From JABCPE02 sp963521545 (GTDB lineage: Bacteria > Bacteroidota > Bacteroidia > Flavobacteriales > Weeksellaceae), in NCBI GenBank assembly GCA_963521545.1, contig CAUQVP010000025.1, positions 1 through 19,125 of the forward strand: a stretch of 19,125 bases of DNA, written 5' to 3'. A program made the position numbers and the translations under genes. The notes under the pieces are model-generated. The model did no database searches. It was not told where the DNA came from and worked only from the letters and a program-made list of their open reading frames with translations. Shown here piece by piece: positions 6,911 through 13,257 of this stretch; positions within the stretch are counted from its first letter, which is position 1, and each line of letters opens with the position of its first letter.

Positions 6911-8688
6911 TATTTTGAAAGATGATAATGTCTTAGCTGATGTTCCTTCTGGCGTGCATTACTGAAACAAGACACTCGTTTTAGATAGCCTATCACTCTG
7001 GTAGCGTGGTCTATATCCTTGGAATGGCAGCTGCTGCACTCATACAGAGTTCGTTTGTCTATGTGGTCACAGTCGTTACAGATAGTGATACGAATGTTGA
7101 AACAAAAATAATTACACCCTGCTAATGCTGTGGCATTCAGTAATTTGAGGAAACCTTCTTTATTCGGCGTTTCTTCTAAATTGAGATGAAGAGCCGAGCC
7201 GCCATCCAGATATTGGATGATTTCTTTTCCGTGAAGAATGATTTTATCTAAAACATTAATTTTCTCGTTTTCAACAGGGTAGAAGTAGGAGTTATAGCAC
7301 TCACGAGGCGAGAACAAGCCATCTTTTTTGTCCCAAATAGCATTTTTCACACCGAGGTTTTCTGCTGGAACAAATTCTGTGTTGAACATATAGCCGTAGA
7401 GCTGTTTTGCTTTTTTGTTTTCTTCGTAAATGATTTTAAGATAATGACTTACGAAATTTTTATAATCCGTATTGTTGCTTGCCTCTATGCCCAGATATTC
7501 AGCGGCTTCCACCATTCCATTGATTCCGATGGTCAAAAATTGTTTATCCAAAGAGATAAAACCAGCATCATACACAGGCAGAAGTCCTGCAGCCTTGTAT
7601 TCTTCTACTAATTTTCGGAAAGCAACTTGGTATTTATGAATTTTTTGAATTTCTTTAGTAATGTCTTTCTTTTGCTGAATTAGTCTATTGATATTCAGTG
7701 TAATAACATTGATAGAGCCTGTTGCCACGCCGCCAGCACCGAGCGAGTAGCTGAAGGTATTATCACTGATTTCGTTGCGCAGTCGGCAGCAGGAAGCTAG
7801 GCTGTCCGCACTCTCAGACTGATAAATGAAGAAAGAATTTCCCTCGCTGAGTTCTTCGGCGCACATTCCCGCAAAATCAACATCCACGGGCTTGGTTCCA
7901 TCTGTGAGCATAGCTGCGGTAACTACAGGGAAAGTCAAAATGGCTTTGGTTCTTTCAGCATTAAACCACTTCATAAAGAATTTTTGGAAACGAGAAAATC
8001 GCTCCCAGTCAGGGCGGGTCATATCAGGAAAGACAAAATCGCCAAACATGCTTTCAAAATAAGGCTTGTCATAAAGCGAGATATTCCAGAATACAGACTG
8101 ATATCCACGCGCTGCCGCAGGCTGATTGATTGCATAGACCACATGCTGTAAGTGGTTTTCTATGGTTTTGGTATTGGTTTCTAAATAATTTTCGCCAAAA
8201 TCTTTCGCTGCAAAGTGGTCAAAATAAAGCAAAAACTCTACCGTTGCCAAAGCTCCTGCAAACTGCGAACTTACCGCAAAAACTAAATTCACAAACTCAC
8301 CGCAGAAACTCTCCAAATGCTTTGGTGCTCTACTTTCTCCGCCTATTTTCAGAAGTCCATCAAGCAGAAAAGGATACATGCTGATGGACACGCAGTAGGG
8401 CTTCAGAGAGGTCTCATCATGGACATAGATTTCGTGGTTTTCTATCTGGCGAACATACTCATTTGCAGTCTCTTCATCGAAAATATCTGCGATTTTTCTG
8501 CGCACCAGCTCGCGGTTGATTTGGATATTGATGTCCTTGTTGATTTCAGCCTCCATGGTTGCGATGTTTTTGGAGGTTACATTTGCGTTTGCATCCACAG
8601 AAGAAGCCGATGCGGCATTACCAGCTTTGATGTAATTTTGTATAAAATCAATTTTTTCATTGATTTGTGAAGGTGTTAGACGAATCAT
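6910..8688 (-). CDS. nrdD: Anaerobic (class III) ribonucleoside-triphosphate reductase
   Basis: This 592-residue enzyme reduces ribonucleotides to deoxyribonucleotides using a glycyl radical and works only without oxygen. The radical site is RVIGYL with Gly567. Four cysteines just before it (C537, C540, C551, C554) form the zinc-binding module. The finger-loop motif SLASCCRLRN (Cys300/301) carries the thiyl-radical cysteine. The protein begins almost directly with the catalytic core (DANANVTSKNIATMEAEIN, from residue 32). The roughly 90-residue N-terminal ATP-cone found in E. coli-type NrdD is absent, which accounts for its length below the usual 700. Cys574, seven residues after the glycyl site, is notable. 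nrdG lies 11 bp upstream. Confidence 0.93.
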   Translation of the reverse strand: MIRLTPSQINEKIDFIQNYIKAGNAASASSVDANANVTSKNIATMEAEINKDINIQINRELVRRKIADIFDEETANEYVRQIENHEIYVHDETSLKPYCVSISMYPFLLDGLLKIGGESRAPKHLESFCGEFVNLVFAVSSQFAGALATVEFLLYFDHFAAKDFGENYLETNTKTIENHLQHVVYAINQPAAARGYQSVFWNISLYDKPYFESMFGDFVFPDMTRPDWERFSRFQKFFMKWFNAERTKAILTFPVVTAAMLTDGTKPVDVDFAGMCAEELSEGNSFFIYQSESADSLASCCRLRNEISDNTFSYSLGAGGVATGSINVITLNINRLIQQKKDITKEIQKIHKYQVAFRKLVEEYKAAGLLPVYDAGFISLDKQFLTIGINGMVEAAEYLGIEASNNTDYKNFVSHYLKIIYEENKKAKQLYGYMFNTEFVPAENLGVKNAIWDKKDGLFSPRECYNSYFYPVENEKINVLDKIILHGKEIIQYLDGGSALHLNLEETPNKEGFLKLLNATALAGCNYFCFNIRITICNDCDHIDKRTLYECSSCHSKDIDHATRVIGYLKRVSCFSNARQKEHQLRHYHLSK

Positions 8689-8699
8689 GGTGTTAATTT

Positions 8700-9152
8700 T
8701 TAATGTTTTACAAAATAATGGTTTAGTAGTTTATTAGTTTTTACCTCTATAAATTTTTGATTGGTTTCAGGGCTGTCCAATCCGCCCAATTCCGCTATCC
8801 AAGGCCCTGTTTTCAGCCAAGTGAGATGGTTTTTAATCTCATCAGAAATATCTTCCATTCCTGTGTAAAGACAGGTGTTTAGTCCGTTGTCTTCGGCTGT
8901 TTTTAGTTTGTTTATCAAATCTTCTTCTTCCCATTCGCCTCCCATAAAGAGGACACAGGAAATCATACTTTTATATTTGTTTAATAAATCTGCAAAAAGC
9001 TCATCGGTCAAAATTTCTCCGCTTCCGTTTTTCCATAAAAATGGCGAGTGACAGCCTTCGCACCGCAGAGGACAGCCTGTGATGCTGAAACAAAGGCTGA
9101 TTTGCCCAGGAACTTCCTGCAGCACGACTTGTATGTCATGATAGCGGAGCAT
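8700..9152 (-). CDS. nrdG: Anaerobic ribonucleotide reductase activating protein (radical SAM)
   Basis: A 150-residue radical SAM activase that uses a [4Fe-4S] cluster and S-adenosylmethionine to place the glycyl radical on NrdD. The cluster motif CPLRCEGC (Cys27, Cys31, Cys34, CX3CX2C) is intact, preceded by ISLCFSITG. The GGEW motif at about residues 70-73 matches the SAM-binding GGE element. Length is normal for NrdG. It starts 6 bp after moxR stops and ends 11 bp before nrdD starts, so all three are likely on one transcript. Confidence 0.92.
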   Translation of the reverse strand: MLRYHDIQVVLQEVPGQISLCFSITGCPLRCEGCHSPFLWKNGSGEILTDELFADLLNKYKSMISCVLFMGGEWEEEDLINKLKTAEDNGLNTCLYTGMEDISDEIKNHLTWLKTGPWIAELGGLDSPETNQKFIEVKTNKLLNHYFVKH

Positions 9153-9158
9153 TTTCCA

Positions 9159-10163
9159 TTAAGGAGCTTGTATTTTGCTCAAAATTTTATCTATAATATT
9201 TTCAGGGCTGATGTTTTCGGCTTCAGCCTCGAAGGTAAGCCCTATACGATGACGGAGAATATCTTTTGCGATGCTTTTTACATCTTCTGGAATCACGAAA
9301 GCCCTGTTTTTAAGAAATGCCACAGCACGAGAGGCAATAGCCAAGTTGATAGAAGCCCTCGGTGAAACACCAAAACTGATGTAATCTTTCAACTCCGCAA
9401 GTCCGTATTGCTCAGGATAACGGGTCGCAAAAACCATATCAAGAATATATTTTTCTATTTTTTCATCAAGGTAAATCTGGTTGATGAGTTCCTTTGCTTC
9501 TGAGATGTTTTCCAGCGAAATTACTGGTTTTATCTTCGGCTGGTGGGCTGTAGCTACCATGCGCATTACCTTTCGCTCATCTTCAAAAGAAGGATAGTCT
9601 ATCTTGCATTTCAGCATAAAACGGTCGCTCTGCGCTTCTGGCAGGAGGTAAGTTCCTTCTTGGTCTATCGGGTTTTGAGTTGCTAAAACCAAGAAAGGTT
9701 TTGGCAGCGGCATGGTCTCATCGCCTATGGTTACTTGTTTTTCCTGCATGGCTTCCAAGAGGGCGGACTGCACTTTGGAAGGCGCACGATTGATTTCATC
9801 CGCTAAAACGAAATTAGCGAAAATAGGCCCTTTTTTGACCAAAAAATCATTTTCTTTCACATTATAAATCATCGTCCCGATGACATCCGCAGGCAGCAAA
9901 TCGGGAGTAAATTGTATTCTGGAAAATTCTCCACTTACAGCCTCGGAAAGGGTCTTGATAGCCAAGGTTTTTGCCAGTCCGGGAACTCCTTCCAGTAGGA
10001 TGTGTCCATTTCCGAGAAGTCCTATGAGGAGGCGCTCTACCATGTATTCCTGTCCGATGATGGCTTTATTGATTTCTTCCTTTAAAAGGGAGAAATGATG
10101 GTTCTGAACTTGTATTTTTTCAGTTAATATTTTTATTTCTTCGGCTTGATGTAATTCTGACAT
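9159..10163 (-). CDS. MoxR-family AAA+ ATPase
   Basis: This is the first gene of the Bat/nrd operon, a cytoplasmic MoxR-type AAA+ ATPase. Using the ATG at 10163 it has 334 residues. The Walker A motif is GVPGLAKT (59-66), Walker B is FVLADE (118-123), and sensor 1 is in LATQNP (160-165). PEAQSDRFMLK (175-185) carries the usual arginine. MoxR proteins act as chaperones for VWA proteins, here DUF58 and BatA. An in-frame ATG at 10196 would add 11 hydrophobic residues (MLEIYPLILTI) not expected in this family, so I prefer the start that gives MSELHQAEEI. No clean TAnnTTTG promoter is visible upstream. Confidence 0.9.
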   Translation of the reverse strand: MSELHQAEEIKILTEKIQVQNHHFSLLKEEINKAIIGQEYMVERLLIGLLGNGHILLEGVPGLAKTLAIKTLSEAVSGEFSRIQFTPDLLPADVIGTMIYNVKENDFLVKKGPIFANFVLADEINRAPSKVQSALLEAMQEKQVTIGDETMPLPKPFLVLATQNPIDQEGTYLLPEAQSDRFMLKCKIDYPSFEDERKVMRMVATAHQPKIKPVISLENISEAKELINQIYLDEKIEKYILDMVFATRYPEQYGLAELKDYISFGVSPRASINLAIASRAVAFLKNRAFVIPEDVKSIAKDILRHRIGLTFEAEAENISPENIIDKILSKIQAP

Positions 10164-10260
10164 AATTGTTAAAATGAGTGGGTAAATTTCTAACAAAAAT
10201 GTTTAATAATCAAAAAATAAGTATTAAAGTTTGTTAAAAAACGAATCTAGCCGACTCAAT

Positions 10261-10292
10261 TTTGTTTAATCCAATTAAATAGATTATTTTTG
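10261..10292 (+). promoter_or_regulatory. Bacteroidota-type promoter of the split dinB gene
   Basis: TTTG at 10261-10264, a 20-bp spacer, then TATTTTTG at 10285-10292 match the Bacteroidota consensus TTTG-N19-21-TAnnTTTG. The ATG of the dinB 5' fragment follows 24 bp later at 10317. This is one of the best promoter matches in the window and shows that the 5' fragment once belonged to an expressed gene. Confidence 0.65.
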
Positions 10293-10316
10293 GATTTTTA
10301 AACAGAAAAATAGAAG

Positions 10317-10379
10317 ATGGATTATCACTTTGTGGCGCATCAGCAGATAAGGGAAAAACTGCGAAAGGTTCTTTTTTAA
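10317..10379 (+). pseudogene. dinB-family gene, 5' fragment (first 18-19 codons)
   Basis: A short open frame reads MDYHFVAHQQIREKLRKVLF and then stops at TAA (10377-10379). Alone it looks like a meaningless 20-residue ORF. However, its codons up to AAGGTTCTTTT join in frame to the 3' DinB fragment at 12842. The joined protein reads ...KLRKVLLETPFDAIF..., with the length and start expected for a DinB-family protein. The gene appears to have been broken here by insertion of a 2.5-kb segment. A good promoter sits just upstream. The reconstruction is inference, but it is exact in frame and fits the family. Confidence 0.75.
10369..10375 (+). repeat. Left copy of 7-bp direct repeat TTCTTTT at the insertion boundary
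   Basis: TTCTTTT occurs here and at 12842-12848. The two copies bracket the zntA/yitT segment exactly where the dinB frame is broken. This fits a target-site duplication or microhomology-driven insertion. The motif is T-rich, so part of the match could be chance. Confidence 0.6.
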
Positions 10380-10511
10380 GTATTAATTGCTGAACAGACG
10401 AATAAAAGTTTATTTATTTTCTGCTTTCACTTATTTTTCAGGCTTTTCAAGGTAACTTATTGGTGTTTATCCTTTTTTATGAAGTTTTTTATTTAAATGC
10501 GACAGCAACTT

Positions 10512-10526
10512 TGCAACTTGGTTGCA
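10512..10526. promoter_or_regulatory. Palindromic candidate operator over the zntA -33 region
   Basis: TGCAAC-TTG-GTTGCA is a perfect palindrome with 6-bp arms. Its central TTG is the likely -33 element of the zntA promoter, so a bound dimeric regulator would block RNA polymerase. A third GCAAC half-site lies at 10505-10509. A metal-sensing repressor is a reasonable guess from the gene downstream, but no regulator gene is encoded nearby. Confidence 0.5.
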
Positions 10527-10546
10527 TTCTCTTTTATTTACTTTTG
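10518..10546 (+). promoter_or_regulatory. Candidate promoter of the P-type ATPase gene
   Basis: TTG at 10518-10520, an 18-bp spacer, and TACTTTTG at 10539-10546 match the flavobacterial promoter pattern TTG-N17-23-TAnnTTTG. The ATG follows 30 bp later at 10577. The same -7 octamer, TACTTTTG, recurs before the yitT fragment (12618-12625). Confidence 0.6.
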
Positions 10547-10576
10547 CATCGAAATTAGTAACAAATCTAAAAAACA

Positions 10577-12463
10577 ATGAAAAAGAAACTAATAAGAATC
10601 GGTCTAACCTCTGTGCTGTTACTAGTAGCATGGTTAACAGAGCGTAACTGTAATCTACCGATATGGCAAATACTCATCATTTATCTTATTCCATATTTAC
10701 TTATCAGCTACGATGTATTACACGAAGCTGTAGAAGGAATTATGGAGGGCGACCCTTTTGATGAGAATTTTCTTATGGCTGTTGCCACAATAGGAGCTTT
10801 CGTTGTGGGCTTTTTACCCAATGGCGAGCCTCAATTCTTAGAAGGTGTCTTCGTAATGTTATTCTTCCAAATTGGCGAATTGTTTGAACATTATGCTAAA
10901 GATAAAACTCGTGACTCCATTTCAGATCTAATGGATATACATCCAGACACAGCTAACGTTTTAAGAAATGGCGAATCAATCGTGGTAAATCCTTCTACTA
11001 TTGCTGTTGGAGAAGTAGTTGTTATCAAACCAGGCGAAAAAATTCCGCTTGACGGAGAAGTAATTGAAGGTAGTTCAAGTTTAAATACGGTAGCACTAAC
11101 AGGAGAAAGTGTTCCCAAGGATGTAGCATTTGGGGATACTGTCATATCTGGTTGCGTAAATATATCAGGAGTATTGAAGGTGAAAGTGAATAAAACTTTC
11201 AGCAATTCTACTGCATCCAAAATTTTAAATTTAGTAGAAGAAGCAAGCGAAAGCAAATCAAAAAGCGAATCTTTCATTCGTCGATTTGCACGAATTTACA
11301 CACCTATAGTAGTTATTTCTGCTCTCTTTTTAGCGTTTATTCCGCCATTTTTTGCTGCAAGCTATACTGATGCTTTATTTACTTGGCTTTATCGTGCACT
11401 TACATTTCTTATTGTAAGTTGTCCATGTGCTTTAGTGATTTCCATCCCTTTATCGTTCTTCTGTGGTATTGGTGGCGCTGGACATGTTGGTATTCTTATA
11501 AAAGGAGGCAACTATATGGAAGCATTAGCACGCATCAAAACAATTGTATTCGACAAAACAGGCACACTAACCCGTGGTGTTTTTGAGGTGGAATCCATTC
11601 ATCCAAATAATATTTCAGAACAGGAACTCTTGCATCTTGCAGCCCATGTAGAGCAATATTCTACTCACCCCATTGCTACTGCATTATGTAATGCCTACAA
11701 AGACAACTCTTGTGATTGTAAAGTTGAAAACATAAAAGAGATTGCCGGTCAAGGTATTTCTGCCGAAATCAACGGCAAAAACATATGTGTAGGAAATGAA
11801 AAAATGATGAAATCAATTGGAGCAGAAATAGCAAATTGCGACAAATGTAATCACTTCAAAGGTACCATAATATATGTTGGGATAGACGGAGTATATGCTG
11901 GGCACATCATCATATCCGACCAAATAAAAACTGATTCTGCACACGCTATTACATCATTAAAGAAAGTGGGAATAGAAAAAACTGTAATGTTAACAGGTGA
12001 CCACAAAGAGGTTGCAAACTTTGTATCTGAGCAATTAGGTATAGATGAGCATTATAGTGAACTAATGCCTGCCGATAAAGTTGAACATGTTGAACGCCTG
12101 CTTAACGAAAAATCGGCAAACAACACGCTTGCTTTTGTTGGCGATGGAATAAACGATGCTCCAGTATTAGCTCGAGCAGATATTGGCATAGCCATGGGAG
12201 CACTTGGAAGTGATGCAGCCATAGAAGCTGCAGATGTAGTTTTAATGGACGACAAACCTTCCAAAATTGTCAAAGCCATCGTTATTTCTCGTCGAACAAT
12301 AGGCATTGCGCGCCAAAATGCAATATTTGCTATTGGCGTTAAGGTTGCAGTACTTGCACTTTCCACCATTGGTATAGTAACAATGGGAATGGCAGTTTTT
12401 GCCGATGTAGGTGTTATGGTATTTGCCGTTTTAAATGCCACACGAGCTTTAAAGGTAAAATAA
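10577..12463 (+). CDS. zntA: Heavy-metal-transporting P1B-type ATPase (Zn/Cd/Pb type)
   Basis: This 628-residue inner-membrane pump uses ATP to export Zn2+, Cd2+ or Pb2+. All catalytic motifs are intact: TGES (175-178), the transmembrane metal site CPC (282-284), DKTGT (326-330, phosphorylated Asp326), His364-Pro365 in the nucleotide-binding domain, and GDGIND (522-527). Lys589 and Asp610 in the last two helices match the residues that define the Zn/Cd/Pb class (ZntA/CadA) as opposed to copper pumps. There is no N-terminal HMA metal-binding domain; the first helix starts at once. The ATP-binding domain has cysteine pairs (Cys379/381 and Cys421/424). It lies wholly within the inserted segment. 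Confidence 0.93.
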   Translation: MKKKLIRIGLTSVLLLVAWLTERNCNLPIWQILIIYLIPYLLISYDVLHEAVEGIMEGDPFDENFLMAVATIGAFVVGFLPNGEPQFLEGVFVMLFFQIGELFEHYAKDKTRDSISDLMDIHPDTANVLRNGESIVVNPSTIAVGEVVVIKPGEKIPLDGEVIEGSSSLNTVALTGESVPKDVAFGDTVISGCVNISGVLKVKVNKTFSNSTASKILNLVEEASESKSKSESFIRRFARIYTPIVVISALFLAFIPPFFAASYTDALFTWLYRALTFLIVSCPCALVISIPLSFFCGIGGAGHVGILIKGGNYMEALARIKTIVFDKTGTLTRGVFEVESIHPNNISEQELLHLAAHVEQYSTHPIATALCNAYKDNSCDCKVENIKEIAGQGISAEINGKNICVGNEKMMKSIGAEIANCDKCNHFKGTIIYVGIDGVYAGHIIISDQIKTDSAHAITSLKKVGIEKTVMLTGDHKEVANFVSEQLGIDEHYSELMPADKVEHVERLLNEKSANNTLAFVGDGINDAPVLARADIGIAMGALGSDAAIEAADVVLMDDKPSKIVKAIVISRRTIGIARQNAIFAIGVKVAVLALSTIGIVTMGMAVFADVGVMVFAVLNATRALKVK

Positions 12464-12465
12464 GT

Positions 12466-12494
12466 ATATTCTTTTAACGCCACAAAAAGAATAT
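12466..12494 (+). repeat. 10-bp perfect inverted repeat directly after zntA
   Basis: ATATTCTTTT (12466-12475) and AAAAGAATAT (12485-12494) are perfect 10-bp arms around a 9-nt loop, starting 2 bp after the zntA stop codon. No T-tract follows on the plus strand, so it is more likely a 3'-end-stabilising hairpin or protein site than the main terminator. Confidence 0.45.
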
Positions 12495-12540
12495 GCCAAT
12501 ACAAAAAACAATATAATATATAAAATCAAAATCAAAAGCG

Positions 12541-12583
12541 AATGCCTTCATATTGCAATTTATGCTTTATGGGGGCATTTTTT
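12541..12583 (+). terminator. Intrinsic terminator downstream of zntA
   Basis: AATGCCTTCATA (12541-12552) pairs with TATGGGGGCATT (12568-12579) in a 12-bp stem that includes two G-U pairs, with a 15-nt loop and a following T-run (through 12583). It would separate zntA transcription from the yitT fragment and from everything downstream. Confidence 0.65.
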
Positions 12584-12617
12584 GTGCTTTAAAATCGCTT
12601 TATTCAATTTAAATAAG

Positions 12618-12625
12618 TACTTTTG
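12618..12625 (+). promoter_or_regulatory. Candidate -7 element before the yitT fragment
   Basis: TACTTTTG matches TAnnTTTG and ends 23 bp before the yitT ATG at 12649. No clear TTG lies at the expected -33 position. Because it follows the zntA terminator, it is a possible source of transcripts that now reach rlmB. Confidence 0.4.
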
Positions 12626-12648
12626 CAAAAAATAAATAGACTTAATAA

Positions 12649-12842
12649 ATGGTTATAACAATTTCAAAAAGGGTACTTTATCGAGAAACTTTAGATTACA
12701 TCATGATTGCTATCGGGTGTATCTATACAGCATTGGTTGGACCATATTTTTACTTCCAAACGACATTAGTACGGGTGGTGTAGCAGGTTTATCATCTATT
12801 GTGTTTTGGGCATTCAATATTAAAGTTTCATATACCTACTTT
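12649..12842 (+). pseudogene. yitT-family membrane protein, frameshifted and truncated N-terminal fragment
   Basis: The first frame starts at ATG 12649 and reads MVITISKRVLYRETLDYIMI, then drifts to a stop at 12781-12783. Shifting frame at about 12730-12732 recovers IGWTIFLLPNDISTGGVAGL and then SSIVFWAFNIKVSYTYF, the conserved start of YitT/DUF161 integral membrane proteins. One missing base explains the shift. Homology then ends abruptly at 12842, where the dinB sequence resumes. YitT proteins are normally about 280-300 residues, so only about 65 residues remain and the gene cannot be functional. It was either broken before capture or decayed afterwards. Confidence 0.75.
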
Positions 12843-12848
12843 TCTTTT
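12842..12848 (+). repeat. Right copy of 7-bp direct repeat TTCTTTT at the insertion boundary
   Basis: Second copy of the repeat at 10369-10375. Immediately after it the dinB frame continues with GGAAACG. Confidence 0.6.
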
Positions 12849-13251
12849 GGAAACGCCTTTTGATGCTATTTTTGTGGTTCCAGATGGACTTAATAATCAT
12901 ATTTTTTGGAATATAGCCCATTGTGTTGCCACGCAGCAGCTTTTACATTATTACCTTACAGGAAATGATTTTAGAGTAGACCAAAAATGGGTAGAACTCT
13001 ATAAAAAGGGAACTTTTCCGTGTTTTGATGAAGAGGAGGAATATGTAGAAAATTTGGCTTTTATATTAAAAGAAACTTCCAAACTGCTGGCTTCTGATTA
13101 TGATGAAGGATATTTTGCTGAGTATAAAACTTATTCCACAAGTTTTAGATTAGAGTTGAAAAATATTGAAAATGCCATTATTTATAATAATATACATGAA
13201 GGGATTCATCTCGGACATGTTATGGCTCAAAGAAAAATTTTATTAGGATAA
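12842..13251 (+). pseudogene. dinB-family gene, 3' fragment
   Basis: From 12842 the frame encodes the DinB-like four-helix fold: VVPDGLNNHIFWNIAHCVAT and then QQLLHYYLTGNDF, ending with HEGIHLGHVMAQRKILLG. The three histidines expected for metal binding are present (His44, His136 and His140 of the reconstructed 153-residue protein). No ATG lies before this region. The only upstream start in frame is TTG at 12799, which falls inside the yitT remnant and would add foreign residues, so the fragment is probably not translated properly. It joins in frame to the 5' fragment at 10317-10375. The DinB/YfiT superfamily includes putative metal-dependent thiol transferases of unknown substrate. rlmB follows 6 bp later. 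Confidence 0.8.
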
Positions 13252-13257
13252 AGAAAA

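Larger units (their letters stand above)
10376..12848. other. Inserted 2,473-bp segment (zntA plus truncated yitT) interrupting dinB
   Basis: Removing this segment, including one copy of the 7-bp repeat, restores a 153-codon dinB frame. The segment contains a non-coding leader (10376-10576), an intact heavy-metal P-type ATPase with its own promoter and terminator, and the first part of a frameshifted yitT gene that is cut off at the right boundary. There is no transposase, integrase or clear terminal inverted repeat (only a 5-bp AAGTA similarity at the two ends). That a gene is truncated at the edge suggests a passive fragment captured by illegitimate recombination, or a decayed element, instead of a complete transposon. 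Confidence 0.65.

Noticed and set aside
10164..10196. Longer MoxR start at 10196
   Set aside because: It adds a short hydrophobic stretch not expected at the start of a cytoplasmic AAA+ ATPase; the internal ATG at 10163 gives a typical N-terminus.
10562..10569. Minus-strand TAGATTTG as the promoter of the moxR/nrd operon
   Set aside because: It matches TAnnTTTG but is 400 bp from the moxR start, lies inside the inserted segment, and has no supporting -33 element.
12799..12841. TTG start at 12799 giving a 150-residue DinB protein
   Set aside because: The first 14 or so residues come from the yitT remnant in another frame, and a better native 5' end exists at 10317. The TTG is probably not a true start.
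10376..12841. Terminal inverted repeats of a transposon at the insert ends
   Set aside because: Only AAGTA is shared near the two ends in inverted orientation, and with a 2-bp offset. That is within chance for AT-rich DNA.
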